DNA of 64,000 nt, taken from NCBI RefSeq assembly GCF_037094685.1, contig NZ_CP146614.1, positions 930,001 through 994,000 on the forward strand, in the 5' to 3' direction. The position numbers were made by a program, and so were the translations under genes. The stretch comes from Massilia sp. METH4 (GTDB taxonomy: Bacteria > Pseudomonadota > Gammaproteobacteria > Burkholderiales > Burkholderiaceae_D). The notes beneath the pieces are model-generated. The model saw nothing but the letters and a program-made list of their open reading frames with translations, was not told where the DNA came from and did no database searches. Below, piece after piece: positions 25,079-34,185 of this stretch. The number at the start of each line of letters is the position of its first letter. Within the stretch, counting starts at the first letter, position 1.

Positions 25079-27111
25079 GCCCGCTTCGACACCAGCGTCA
25101 GGATGTCATAGCTGGCCACCAGCTCGTCGTTCTGGTTCGTCACCTGCACATCCCACGCGACGACGCCCTGCCCCACGCCCCTGTCGTCGGTGCGGTTGCG
25201 GTCGACCTTGCGCTTGCACGTGAGCCGGGCGCGGATCGTGTCGCCGATCGCCACCGGCGTGATGAAGCGCAGGTTGTCCAGCCCGTAGTTGGCCAGCACC
25301 GGTCCTGGCGCCGGCGACACGAACAGGCCCGCCGCGGCCGACAGCACGAAATAGCCGTGCGCGATGCGCTTGCCGAACTGCGTGTCCTTCGCGGCGATAT
25401 CGTCGAAGTGCATGTAGAAGTAGTCGCCGGAGACGCCGCCGAAGTTCACGATATCTGCCTCGCTGACCGTGCGCCGGTGCGTGAGCAGTGAATCGCCCAC
25501 CTGCAAATCCTCGAAATGGCGGCGGAACGGGTGCACCTCGGATTCGCGCACCGCGCCACCGCGCACATATTCGCCGGTGATCGCGGACAGCATCGTCGGC
25601 GAACCCTGCACCGCCGTGCGTTGCAGGAAGTGCTTGACGGCGCGGATGCCGCCCAGTTCCTCGCCGCCGCCGGCACGCCCCGGGCCGCCATGCTTCAGTT
25701 GCGGCAGCGGCGAGCCGTGGCCGGTCGAGTCCACGGACGCCTCGCGCTCCAGCACCAGCACGCGACCGTGATGGGCCGCCGCCACCGGCACCGCATAAGC
25801 CGCGGTGCGCGGGTCCTTCGTCACCAGCGTGGACACGAGACTGCCCTTGCCTTTCGCCGCCAGCGCCAGCGCCTCGTCGATGCCCTCGTACGCCATCAGG
25901 GTGCTGACCGGACCGAACGCCTCGATGTCGTGCACGGCCTCGTTTTCCATCGCGTTGCGGCACATGACCAGCGTGGGCGCGAAGAACGCGCCATCCTGCA
26001 CGCCGTCGCCCACCAGCTTCAGCTCGCCGCCGTGCAGCAGCTCGTTCCCCGCCAGCAGCCGCTCGACCTGGGCGGCAACGTCGCGCTGCTGGTCCTTCGA
26101 GGCCAATGCACCCATGCGCACGCCTTCGATGGCCGGATCGCCGATGGTTACCTTGGACAGGCGGTCGCGCAGCCGTTCCGCCACCGCGTCCACCCGCTCG
26201 CGCGGCACGATCACGCGACGGATCGCCGTGCACTTCTGCCCCGCCTTGCCCGTCATCTCGCGCGCCACTTCCTTGATGAAGAGGTCGAATTCCGGATCGT
26301 CCGGCGTCACGTCCGGCGCCAGGATCGCGCAGTTCAGCGAGTCCGCTTCGGCCGTGAACGGCACCGAGTTGGCGATCAGGTTGCGGTTCGAGCGCAGCTT
26401 CTGCGCCGTATCGGCCGAACCGGTGAAGGTCACGGCATCGAAACCCGTGAGCCGGTCCAGCAGGTCGCCGGTGCTGCCGATCACCAGTTGCAAGGCGCCA
26501 TCCGGCAACAGGCCGGAGTCGTGCATCATGCGCACGAGCGCTTCCGTCACGTAGCTCGTGGCCGTGGCCGGCTTGCCGATGCACGGCATGGCGGCCAGGA
26601 AGCTGGGCGCGAATTTCTCCAGCAAGCCCCAGATCGGGAAATTGAAGGCATTGATGTGCACCGCCACGCCGCCGCGTGGCACGAGGATGTGCGTGCCGGC
26701 AAAGCCGCCGCGCTTGCCGAGCGCCATGGCCGGGCCTTCGTGCAGCACGTTCGACGAGGGCAGTTCGCGGCTGCCAATGCTGGCGTAGGCGAACAGCGTG
26801 CCGATGCCCCCTTCGACGTCCACCCAGCTGTCCGGCCGGGTGGCGCCCGTGAAGCGGGAAATCTCGTACAGGTGCTCCTTGCGCTCCATCAGGTACAGCG
26901 CCAGCGCCTTCAGGCGCGCGGCGCGCTGCTGGAAGTCCAGCGCCATCAGCGCCGGGATACCCGTCTTGCGGCCATAGTCCAGCACTTCGCCGAAATCGAT
27001 CGTTTCGGCATGCGTGTGGTAGATCAGGCTGTTGTTCAGCGCCGAGTGCAGCGGCTGGTGCGCTTCCCTGCCGTGCCAGCGGCCTGTGACAAAGCTTTGC
27101 AAAGTACCCAT
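25075..27111 (-). CDS. paaZ: PaaZ, oxepin-CoA hydrolase / 3-oxo-5,6-dehydrosuberyl-CoA semialdehyde dehydrogenase
   Basis: 678 residues, a two-domain fusion. The N-terminal aldehyde dehydrogenase domain (about 1-520) includes SFVTGRW, the HINAFNFPIWGLLEKFAP block and the catalytic region GKAGQKCTAIRR (Cys). The C-terminal R-specific hydratase (MaoC) domain (about 540-678) contains HFEDLQVGDSLLTHRRTVSEADIVNFGGVSGDYFYMH. PaaZ opens the oxepin-CoA ring by hydrolysis and oxidises the aldehyde with NADP+. It is the last gene of the paa operon, 12 bases after paaY, and its stop overlaps the M24 gene stop on the other strand. Length equals the family norm (about 680). Confidence 0.97.
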   Translation of the reverse strand: MGTLQSFVTGRWHGREAHQPLHSALNNSLIYHTHAETIDFGEVLDYGRKTGIPALMALDFQQRAARLKALALYLMERKEHLYEISRFTGATRPDSWVDVEGGIGTLFAYASIGSRELPSSNVLHEGPAMALGKRGGFAGTHILVPRGGVAVHINAFNFPIWGLLEKFAPSFLAAMPCIGKPATATSYVTEALVRMMHDSGLLPDGALQLVIGSTGDLLDRLTGFDAVTFTGSADTAQKLRSNRNLIANSVPFTAEADSLNCAILAPDVTPDDPEFDLFIKEVAREMTGKAGQKCTAIRRVIVPRERVDAVAERLRDRLSKVTIGDPAIEGVRMGALASKDQQRDVAAQVERLLAGNELLHGGELKLVGDGVQDGAFFAPTLVMCRNAMENEAVHDIEAFGPVSTLMAYEGIDEALALAAKGKGSLVSTLVTKDPRTAAYAVPVAAAHHGRVLVLEREASVDSTGHGSPLPQLKHGGPGRAGGGEELGGIRAVKHFLQRTAVQGSPTMLSAITGEYVRGGAVRESEVHPFRRHFEDLQVGDSLLTHRRTVSEADIVNFGGVSGDYFYMHFDDIAAKDTQFGKRIAHGYFVLSAAAGLFVSPAPGPVLANYGLDNLRFITPVAIGDTIRARLTCKRKVDRNRTDDRGVGQGVVAWDVQVTNQNDELVASYDILTLVSKRA

Positions 27112-27123
27112 GTTCGTCTCCGT

Positions 27124-27732
27124 TCAGGTTGTTTTCTTGTGCACGTGCAGCGGGACCGAGCTTTCCCAGGCGATGCGCGGCCGGTCTGGCTCGGGTTCCG
27201 CGAGCGCTTCCACTTCGCGCATCGTCTCGCGCGAGCGCACGGCCAGTTCGTGGTACTGGGCGGTGCCGACATTCTTCCACGCGATTTCGGCATCGCTTAC
27301 GGCGCGCACGATGCGCGCCGGCGTGCCCATCACCATGCTGCGCGGCGGAATCTCCATGTTCGCCTTCACGAAACTCATGGCCGCCACGATGCTCTCGCTG
27401 CCCACCACCGCGTTATCCATCACCACCGCATTCATGCCGACGAGGGCGTTGCGCCCGATGCGGCAGCCGTGCAGCACGGCGCCATGCCCGATATGGCCAT
27501 CCACCTCGACCACCGTATCCGTGTCGGCGAAGCCATGCATCACGCAGCCATCCTGCACGTTCGAGCCCTCTTGCAGCACGATGCGGCCGAAGTCGCCGCG
27601 CAGCGAAGCCAGCGGCCCCACATAGCAGCGCGGCCCCACCATCACGTCGCCGATCAGCACTGCAGTCGGGTGCACGTAGGCGCTCGGGTGCACGACCGGG
27701 CGCACGCCATTGATCTCATAGACTTTGACCAT
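27124..27732 (-). CDS. paaY: PaaY, phenylacetate-pathway thioesterase (gamma-carbonic-anhydrase fold)
   Basis: 202 residues with left-handed beta-helix hexapeptide repeats (VHPTAVLIGDVMVGPRCYVGPLASLRGDFG, then IGHGAVLHGCRIGRNALVG). The three zinc-ligand histidines of the gamma-class fold are likely those in VMHGF, HIGHG and VLHG. PaaY hydrolyses CoA esters that clog the pathway, such as the dead-end ring-hydroxylated CoA, and complements PaaI. It starts six bases after the paaJ stop. The C-terminal helix ends HVHKKTT. Confidence in the family is high; the exact substrate rests on homology. Confidence 0.92.
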   Translation of the reverse strand: MVKVYEINGVRPVVHPSAYVHPTAVLIGDVMVGPRCYVGPLASLRGDFGRIVLQEGSNVQDGCVMHGFADTDTVVEVDGHIGHGAVLHGCRIGRNALVGMNAVVMDNAVVGSESIVAAMSFVKANMEIPPRSMVMGTPARIVRAVSDAEIAWKNVGTAQYHELAVRSRETMREVEALAEPEPDRPRIAWESSVPLHVHKKTT

Positions 27733-27738
27733 CGCCGT

Positions 27739-28941
27739 TCAAACCCGTTCGATCACCACGGCGATGCCCTGCCCCACGCCGATGCACATCGTGCACAGTG
27801 CGTGGCGCCCGCCCGTGCGTTCGAGCTGGTTGACGGCCGCCGTGACGAGCCGGGCGCCGGAAGCGCCCAGTGGGTGGCCGAGCGCGATCGCGCCGCCGTG
27901 CGGGTTGACGTGCGCCGCGTCATCGGGCAAGCCCAGGTCGCGCGTGACGGCCAGCGCCTGCGCGGCGAACGCCTCGTTCAACTCGATCACATCCATCTGC
28001 CCGATCGACAGCCCCAGCTGCGCCAGCACCTTCTTCGAGGCCGGCGACGGGCCGAAGCCCATGATGCGCGGCGGCAGCCCGGCCACGGCCATGCCCAGCA
28101 CTTTCGCGCGCGGCTTCAGCCCGTACCGTTCGACCGCCGCGCCCGATGCCAGCAGCAGGGCCGCGGCGCCGTCATTGACGCCGGAGGCATTGCCGGCCGT
28201 AACGGTGCCATCCGGCCGCACCACGCCCTTCAGCTTCGCCAGCTTGTCGGACGTGGTATCGGGCCGCGGGTGTTCGTCCGTATCGAATACCATCGACTCG
28301 CCCTTCTTCGAATGCAGCGTGACGGGTACGATCTCGGCCTGGAAAATACCGGCGGCGTGCGCGGCGGCCCAGCGCTGCTGGCTGCGCAGCGCGAACGCAT
28401 CCTGGTCGGCGCGGTTCACGCCGAATTCCTGCGCCACGTTCTCCGCCGTCTCCGGCATGCTGTCGATGCCGTGCAGCTCCTTCATCTTCGGGTTGACGAA
28501 GCGCCAGCCGATCGTTGTATCCTCGATCTTCGCGGTGCGGGAGAACGCGCTGTCGGCCTTGCCCATCACGAAGGGGGCGCGCGTCATGCTTTCCACGCCG
28601 CCGGCGACGACGAGGTGCGCCTCGCCGGCACGGATCGCCCGCGCCGCCGTGCCCACCGCGTCCAGGCTGGAACCGCACAGCCGGTTGATCGTGTTGCCCG
28701 GCACGTCGGGCGGCAGGCCGGCCAGCAGCGCGGCCATGCGGCCCACGTTGCGGTTGTCCTCCCCGGCCTGGTTGGCGCAGCCGTACAGCACGTCGTCGAC
28801 CCGGCTCCAGTCGATTCCTGCGTTGCGCTCGATGAGCGCGCGGATGGGAATGGCGGCCAGGTCGTCCGCCCGCACGTTCGCCAGCGCGCCGCCGAACCGG
28901 CCGAACGGCGTGCGGATTGCGTCGATAATGAATGCTTCCAT
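27739..28941 (-). CDS. paaJ: PaaJ, 3-oxoadipyl-CoA / 3-oxo-5,6-dehydrosuberyl-CoA thiolase
   Basis: 400 residues, typical thiolase length. The catalytic cysteine lies in NTINRLCGSSLDAVG (about residue 90), and the C-terminal motifs are VNPHGGAIALGHPLGASGARLV (His) and ALCTMCIGVGQG (second Cys). The first residues MEAFIIDAIRTPFGRFGGAL are diagnostic of 3-oxoadipyl-CoA thiolases (PaaJ/PcaF). PaaJ cleaves the C8 intermediate and then 3-oxoadipyl-CoA to acetyl-CoA and succinyl-CoA. It begins one base after the paaK stop and is embedded in the operon. Confidence 0.95.
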   Translation of the reverse strand: MEAFIIDAIRTPFGRFGGALANVRADDLAAIPIRALIERNAGIDWSRVDDVLYGCANQAGEDNRNVGRMAALLAGLPPDVPGNTINRLCGSSLDAVGTAARAIRAGEAHLVVAGGVESMTRAPFVMGKADSAFSRTAKIEDTTIGWRFVNPKMKELHGIDSMPETAENVAQEFGVNRADQDAFALRSQQRWAAAHAAGIFQAEIVPVTLHSKKGESMVFDTDEHPRPDTTSDKLAKLKGVVRPDGTVTAGNASGVNDGAAALLLASGAAVERYGLKPRAKVLGMAVAGLPPRIMGFGPSPASKKVLAQLGLSIGQMDVIELNEAFAAQALAVTRDLGLPDDAAHVNPHGGAIALGHPLGASGARLVTAAVNQLERTGGRHALCTMCIGVGQGIAVVIERV

Positions 28942-28942
28942 G

Positions 28943-30265
28943 TCAGTTCCTCGGGCGTTTGTCGATCACGCGGCGGGCCTTGCCCGTCAGCGTGCGTTCG
29001 ATGCCGTCGGTGCCCACCACGCTCACGCGCGTGGATACGCCGACATGCGTCTTGATGCAGTGTTCCAGCTCCCGTGCCAGCTCCAGGCTGGCCGACTCGG
29101 GCACCTCGGGCCGGCGTTCGGCGACGACGTCGAGCTTGTCCAGGTGTCCTTCGCGCGTGACGACGAGCTGGTACTGCGGCGCCAGCCGCGGTATTTTCAG
29201 GATGAGTTCCTCGATTTGCGTGGGGAACACGTTCACGCCGCGGATGATCAGCATGTCGTCCGACCGGCCCGTGATCTTGCCGATGCGGCGCATTGCGCGC
29301 GAGGTGGGCGGCAGCAGGCGCGTTAGGTCCCGCGTCCGGTAGCGGATCACCGGCATCGCCTCCTTCGTCAGCGACGTGAACACCAGCTCACCTTCGGCGC
29401 CGTCCGGCAGCACCTCGCCCGTTTCCGGATCGATGATCTCCGGATAAAAATGGTCTTCCCAGATAACCGGGCCATCCTTGCTCTCGATGCATTCGCTGGC
29501 CACGCCAGGGCCCATCACTTCGGACAGGCCGTAGATGTCGACCGCGTCGATACCGGCGCGCTGTTCGATTTCGCGCCGCATCGCCTCGGTCCACGGCTCG
29601 GCGCCGAAGATGCCGACCTTCAGCGACGACGCGGCCGGATCGATGCCCTGCTTCTGGAATTCCTCGATGATGTTGAGCATGTACGAGGGCGTGACCATGA
29701 TGATCGAAGGTTCGAAATCGCGGATCAGCTGCACCTGCTTTTCGGTCTGCCCGCCGGACATGGGAATGACCGTGCAGCCGAGCCGCTCGGCGCCGTAGTG
29801 CGCCCCAAGGCCGCCCGTGAACAGGCCGTAGCCGTAGGAAATATGCACCATGTCGCCGGCGCGGCCGCCGGCCGCGCGGATCGACCGGGCCACCACATCG
29901 GCCCAGGTATCGATATCGTTGCGCGTATAGCCGACCACCGTGGCCTTGCCGGTGGTGCCGCTCGACGCATGGATGCGCACCACCCGTTCGCGCGGCACGG
30001 CGAACAGGCCGAACGGGTAGTTGTCGCGCAGCGTCTTCTTGTCCGTGAACGGGAATTTCGCCAGGTCGGCCAGCGTTTTCACGTCCTCCGGATGCACGCC
30101 TTTCGCGTCGAACGCGGCGCGGTAGTGCGGCACGTTGTCGTAGGCATGCCGCAGCGTCTTCTTCAGGCGCTCGAGCTGCAGGGCCTGCAGCTCGTCGCGG
30201 CTGGCGCGCTCGATCGGGTCCAGCTCGTCCGGCGCAGGGGTACGCGCGGTTGCAAATTCACCCAT
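28943..30265 (-). CDS. paaK: PaaK, phenylacetate-CoA ligase
   Basis: 440 residues with GGAGGAG upstream of ATG 30265. It adenylates phenylacetate and forms phenylacetyl-CoA, the first committed step. Visible are the AMP-binding P-loop HASSGTTGKATVVGYT (about residue 92), ISYGYGLFTGGLG, the YGLSEVMGPGV segment that packs on the adenylate, and the TGRSDDMLIIRGVNVFPTQIEE hinge with the catalytic lysine region TGKARRV near the end. There is no membrane segment. Both neighbouring junctions are short (28 bp to paaI, 1 bp to paaJ). Confidence 0.96.
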   Translation of the reverse strand: MGEFATARTPAPDELDPIERASRDELQALQLERLKKTLRHAYDNVPHYRAAFDAKGVHPEDVKTLADLAKFPFTDKKTLRDNYPFGLFAVPRERVVRIHASSGTTGKATVVGYTRNDIDTWADVVARSIRAAGGRAGDMVHISYGYGLFTGGLGAHYGAERLGCTVIPMSGGQTEKQVQLIRDFEPSIIMVTPSYMLNIIEEFQKQGIDPAASSLKVGIFGAEPWTEAMRREIEQRAGIDAVDIYGLSEVMGPGVASECIESKDGPVIWEDHFYPEIIDPETGEVLPDGAEGELVFTSLTKEAMPVIRYRTRDLTRLLPPTSRAMRRIGKITGRSDDMLIIRGVNVFPTQIEELILKIPRLAPQYQLVVTREGHLDKLDVVAERRPEVPESASLELARELEHCIKTHVGVSTRVSVVGTDGIERTLTGKARRVIDKRPRN

Positions 30266-30293
30266 GGGTCTCCTCCAGTTGAAACTTCAAGCC

Positions 30294-30746
30294 TCAGACG
30301 ACCGTGCCCGCCACCCGGTGCGACTTGCCCCGGAACGTGGCGATCAGCCGGCCCTCCTGATTGACGACGTCGACGTCGTAGATGCCGGTCTTGCCGGCGA
30401 GCGCCCGTTCGACCGCCTCGGCGGTGAGCAGGTCGCCGTGGCGCCCGGGCGCCAGGTAATCGATGGTGCAGCCCGCGCCCACCGTGTTGTGGTTATGGCT
30501 GTTGCAGGCGAAGGCGAACGCGCTGTCGGCCAGCGCGAAGATGAAGCCGCCGTGGCAGGTGCGGTGGCCGTTCAGCATGTCCTCGCGCACGCGCATCGAC
30601 ATGCGCGCATAGCCGGGACGGATCTCGTCCAGGGTCATGCCCAGGCCCTGGCTGGCGGGATCGCGCTCGAACATGGCGGCGCCGGCCGCCTCGGCCAGCG
30701 CCTGCGGGTCCAGTTTTTCGTCCAGGTGCAGGGAATCATTCGGCAT
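30294..30746 (-). CDS. paaI: PaaI, hydroxyphenylacetyl-CoA thioesterase
   Basis: 150 residues from ATG 30746, preceded by GGAAAGG; the start lies 11 bases inside the paaH 3' end. It has a hot-dog fold: GHRTCHGGFIFALADSAFAFACNSH contains the HGG(F)-A-D motif (catalytic Asp in ADSAFA), and the LIATFRGKSHRV tail is typical of the family. PaaI hydrolyses ring-hydroxylated phenylacetyl-CoA esters to release CoA. Small, cytoplasmic, no odd features. The overlap with paaH implies coupled translation. Confidence 0.93.
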   Translation of the reverse strand: MPNDSLHLDEKLDPQALAEAAGAAMFERDPASQGLGMTLDEIRPGYARMSMRVREDMLNGHRTCHGGFIFALADSAFAFACNSHNHNTVGAGCTIDYLAPGRHGDLLTAEAVERALAGKTGIYDVDVVNQEGRLIATFRGKSHRVAGTVV

Positions 30747-32292
30747 GGATGGCCTTTCCACTGGCCTGGCGCCGGCGCAGCAGCGGCGACACGCGGTAGC
30801 GGTCCTCGCCGTACGCGGCAGCCAGGTTGTCCAGCACCTTCACGATGTGGCCGGCGCCGACCTCGTCGGCCCACGCCAGCGGTCCTTTCGGATAGTTGAC
30901 GCCCTTCTGCATTGCCATGTCCACGGCGTGGGCGCTGCACACCCCCTGGTGCACCGCGTCGGCCGCCTCGTTGGCCAGCATGGCCACGGTGCGCATCACC
31001 GCGAGGCCGGGCACGTCGTCCAGTCGCGTCACGGCGAATCCGGCGGACTGGAACAGCGCCACGGCCGCCTGGTACGCCGCTTCGCCACACTGGTCGGCAC
31101 GGGCGATGGCGATCCGCGCGGCATGGGGGGCATCGAGCACCAGGTCGAACACCACGGTGTCGTCATGCTTGTTGGCGCGGGCACGCGCGGTGGCGGTGCG
31201 GCCATCGGTCAGGTAGATGGCGGCGCCATTGCAGTGGAAAGCGGGCGCCTCGCCGTGCTGGTGGCCCTCGGCGGACGTGCGGCGCGTGACGTGCAGGCCG
31301 TGCGCCTCGAAGCGCGCCAGCATGGGCGCCGTCAGCGCGGCGTTGGCACCCGCTTCCAGACTGTAGCCCACATATTCCGGCCTCGGGCAATTGGGTTCGC
31401 TTTTCGGCTGCGGCGGCACTGCGTTGTCGGCATAGCGGTAGAAACCGCGGCCCGTCTTGCGGCCCAGGAAGCCGGCATCGACCATCTCGCGCTGCAGCAC
31501 CGACGGCGTGAAGCGCGGATCGCCGTAGAAGGCGTCGAACACGGATTTCGTGACGGCGTAGTTGACGTCATGCCCGATCAGGTCCATCAACTCGAACGGG
31601 CCCATGCGGAAACCGCCGGCTTCGCGCAGCACCGCGTCGATCGTGGCCGTGTCGGCCGCACCCTCGTTCAGCAGCCGCCACGCCTCGGCGTAGTACGGCC
31701 GGGCCACGCGGTTGACGATGAAGCCGGGCGTCGATTTCGCATGCACGGGGATCTTGCCCCAGGCGGCGGCGGTATCGTGCACCGCTTGCGCCACCGCCTG
31801 TTCGGTAGCGAGGCCGCTGACGATTTCGACCAGCGCCATCAGCGGCACCGGATTGAAGAAATGCATGCCGACGAGCCGCTCGGGATGGCGCAGCGGCGCG
31901 CCGATCGCCGTCACCGAGATCGACGACGTGTTGGTGGCCAGGATGGCGCCGGCCGCCACGATGCCTTCCAGCTCGGTAAACAGCGCCCGCTTCGCATCGA
32001 GGTTTTCAACGATCGCCTCGACCACGAGGGCGGCATCGGCCACGTCGGCCAGCGCCGGCACGGCATGCAGCCGGCCGCGCGCCGCTTCCGCGTCGCCGCC
32101 GCTCATCCGGCCTTTTGCCGCCAGCTTGCCGAAGGCGCCGGCAATGTCGTCGACGGCCTTGGCCAGCGCCTCCGGCCGGGCATCGTACAGCTTGACGGTA
32201 TGCCCGGCGGCGGCGGCCACCTGGGCGATGCCGGCGCCCATGGCGCCGCTGCCGATCACGGCAACGATGGAATCCCTGGTCAGCGCCGCCAT
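30736..32292 (-). CDS. paaH: PaaH, 3-hydroxyadipyl-CoA dehydrogenase
   Basis: 518 residues if ATG 32292 is used; an adjacent ATG at 32295 adds one Met. AAGGGGGA precedes them and better suits the inner ATG. The Rossmann motif VIGSGAMGAGIAQVAAAAGH is at the N terminus. LVGMHFFNPVPLMALVEIV carries the catalytic His and FIVNRVARPYYAEA the Asn/Arg block of 3-hydroxyacyl-CoA dehydrogenases. A second helical domain repeat (about residues 410-510, DVPGLAVMRTVAMLANEAADA) is characteristic of PaaH. It oxidises 3-hydroxyadipyl-CoA with NAD+. The gene overlaps paaG at its start and paaI at its end. Confidence 0.95.
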   Translation of the reverse strand: MAALTRDSIVAVIGSGAMGAGIAQVAAAAGHTVKLYDARPEALAKAVDDIAGAFGKLAAKGRMSGGDAEAARGRLHAVPALADVADAALVVEAIVENLDAKRALFTELEGIVAAGAILATNTSSISVTAIGAPLRHPERLVGMHFFNPVPLMALVEIVSGLATEQAVAQAVHDTAAAWGKIPVHAKSTPGFIVNRVARPYYAEAWRLLNEGAADTATIDAVLREAGGFRMGPFELMDLIGHDVNYAVTKSVFDAFYGDPRFTPSVLQREMVDAGFLGRKTGRGFYRYADNAVPPQPKSEPNCPRPEYVGYSLEAGANAALTAPMLARFEAHGLHVTRRTSAEGHQHGEAPAFHCNGAAIYLTDGRTATARARANKHDDTVVFDLVLDAPHAARIAIARADQCGEAAYQAAVALFQSAGFAVTRLDDVPGLAVMRTVAMLANEAADAVHQGVCSAHAVDMAMQKGVNYPKGPLAWADEVGAGHIVKVLDNLAAAYGEDRYRVSPLLRRRQASGKAIHAE

Positions 32293-33083
32293 CATTCCCC
32301 CTTGAAGTGCGGGGTGCGCTTGGCCACGAAGGCGTCGACGCCTTCGCGGTAGTCGTGGCTGTTGCCCAGCTCGCGCATCATGTCCGTTTCCAGCTTCAGC
32401 TGGGCGTGCAGCGAGTTGCAGGCCGAGAGCTGCATCGCCCGCTTCGTGTAGGCGAGGCCCTTGGTCGGCGCGCAGGCGAAGTGCTCGGCCATGGCCATCG
32501 CTTCCGTCATCAGCGCGTCGTCCGGCAGCGCCTTCCAGATCAGGCCCCACTCCTCGGCGCGCTCCGCCGTGAGCTTCTCGCCCAGCATGGCCAGGCCCAT
32601 CGCCCGCGCCGGGCCGATCAGCCGCGGCAGGTGCCAGGTGCCGCCCGTGTCCGGGATCAGGCCCAGCTTGCAGAACGATTCGATGAAGGTGGCCGACTTG
32701 GCGGCCAGCACGATGTCGCAGGCCAGCGCCAGGTTCGCGCCCGCCCCCGCCGCCACGCCGTTGACGGCGCAGATCACGGGCATCGGCAGGTCCTTGATTG
32801 CCATGACCAGCGGCGCATAGTATTTTTCCACGGATTCGCCCAGGTCGACCGGCTGGCCGCCAGGGGCGACGGCCCGGTCGGACAGGTCTTGCCCGGCGCA
32901 GAAGCCACGGCCCGCGCCGGTCAGCAGGAGCACGCGCGCGCTCCGGTCGGCGCGGACCTTCTCGAAGGCGTCGCGCACTTCCAGGTGCATGGCCTGGGTA
33001 AAGCTGTTCAGTTTATCCGGGCGGTTCAGCGTGAGCCTGGCGATGCCGGCTTCAATGCTGAACAGGATGTTTTGGTAGGTCAT
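32292..33083 (-). CDS. paaG: PaaG, ring-1,2-epoxyphenylacetyl-CoA isomerase
   Basis: 263 residues, crotonase fold, with GGAGGAG upstream of the ATG. The oxyanion block LLLTGAGRGFCAGQDLSDR and the CoA/active-site segment CAVNGVAAGAGANLALACD closely follow known PaaG, as does FIESFCKLGLIPDTGGTWHLP, where the acidic residue Asp follows Pro. PaaG converts the epoxide made by PaaABCDE to oxepin-CoA. Its stop overlaps the paaH start region (ATGATGG). A separate paaF hydratase gene is not present in this operon, so this is the only crotonase here. The alternative, PaaF, fits less well because of the DxGGTW motif. Confidence 0.93.
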   Translation of the reverse strand: MTYQNILFSIEAGIARLTLNRPDKLNSFTQAMHLEVRDAFEKVRADRSARVLLLTGAGRGFCAGQDLSDRAVAPGGQPVDLGESVEKYYAPLVMAIKDLPMPVICAVNGVAAGAGANLALACDIVLAAKSATFIESFCKLGLIPDTGGTWHLPRLIGPARAMGLAMLGEKLTAERAEEWGLIWKALPDDALMTEAMAMAEHFACAPTKGLAYTKRAMQLSACNSLHAQLKLETDMMRELGNSHDYREGVDAFVAKRTPHFKGE

Positions 33084-33107
33084 TGGCTGTCTCCTCCAGT
33101 GATTCGT

Positions 33108-34184
33108 TCATTCCGCCTGGTCGAAATCGATCACCACCCTGTCCGTCGCCGGAAAACTCTGGCAACTGAGCACGAAGCCCCGGGCGATCTCGTAATCCTC
33201 CAGCGCATAGTTCACATCCATGTCCACCTTGCCCTCGACGACCTTGCAGCGGCAGGTGGAGCACACGCCACCCTTGCACGAGTAGCGCATGTCCAGGCCG
33301 GCGCGCAAGCCCGCGTCCAGGATCGATTCCTTGTCTTTTTCCATCGAGAAGGTGGCGGCGCTGCCATCCTGGATCACGGTGACTTCGGTGAGGTGCCGCG
33401 CCGCCGCGGTATCGGATTGCGGCTTGTGCTGGTGCCTGGGGATCGATGCGGCGAAAAGCTCTATCTTGATGGCGGACTTCGGCATGCCCGCCTCCTGCAG
33501 GGCTTCCGAAACGCCCAGCATCATGTCTTCGGGCCCGCAGATGAAGGCCGTGTCATAGTCGGCGATATCGATCCAGTGCGCCAGGAACTGCTGCGTCTTT
33601 TCCTTCGTGATGCGGCCGTTGAACAGCTCGATGTCCTGCTGTTCGCGGCTCATCACGTAGACGATGTTCAGGCGCTCCAGGTACAAATCCTTCAGCTCCA
33701 TCAGCTCGTTCCGGAAGATCACGGAGGACGACGACCGGTTGCCGTAGATGAGCGTGAAGCGGCTGCGCGGTTCCGTCATCAGCGTCGTCTTGATGATCGA
33801 CAGGACAGGGGTGATGCCGCTGCCGGCCGCGAAGGCCAGGTAGTTGCGTTCATTTTCCGCCGCCAGCGGCACATTGAAGTGGCCCATCGGCGGCATGACC
33901 TCGATCACGGCGCCGGGTTTCAGCGACTCGTTGGCCCAGCTGGAGAACATGCCGCCCGGCGTGCGCTTGATGGCCACGCGCAGCGCGCCATCCTGTACGG
34001 CCGAGCAGATCGAGTAGGAACGGCGCACGTCCTCGGCGCCGATCCTCGTGCGCAGGGTCAGGTGCTGGCCCTGCTGGTAACGGAAATCGTCTTGCAGTTC
34101 GGGCGGCACGGCGAACGTGACGGCGATGCAGTCGCGCGTTTCGTTGTGCACGCGCGCGACGGTCAGCGGATGAAATTTGCTCAT
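33108..34184 (-). CDS. paaE: PaaE, reductase of phenylacetyl-CoA epoxidase
   Basis: 358 residues. An FAD-binding ferredoxin-reductase barrel (RRSYSICSAV near residue 56) is followed by the NADPH domain with YLAFAAGSGITPVLSIIKT and a CGPEDMM motif. The C-terminal plant-type [2Fe-2S] domain carries CKGGVCSTCRC and a final LSCQ cysteine. PaaE passes electrons from NADPH to the PaaAC diiron oxygenase. ATG 34184 lies one base after the paaD stop (TGA-C-ATG). The order ABCDE is complete here. Length matches the family (about 355). Confidence 0.96.
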   Translation of the reverse strand: MSKFHPLTVARVHNETRDCIAVTFAVPPELQDDFRYQQGQHLTLRTRIGAEDVRRSYSICSAVQDGALRVAIKRTPGGMFSSWANESLKPGAVIEVMPPMGHFNVPLAAENERNYLAFAAGSGITPVLSIIKTTLMTEPRSRFTLIYGNRSSSSVIFRNELMELKDLYLERLNIVYVMSREQQDIELFNGRITKEKTQQFLAHWIDIADYDTAFICGPEDMMLGVSEALQEAGMPKSAIKIELFAASIPRHQHKPQSDTAAARHLTEVTVIQDGSAATFSMEKDKESILDAGLRAGLDMRYSCKGGVCSTCRCKVVEGKVDMDVNYALEDYEIARGFVLSCQSFPATDRVVIDFDQAE

Positions 34185-34185
34185 G

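Noticed and set aside
25516..29055. Very long open frame (1179 codons) opposite paaZ, paaY and paaJ
   Set aside because: Shadow of three well supported genes in a GC-rich background; no motif, no ribosome site.
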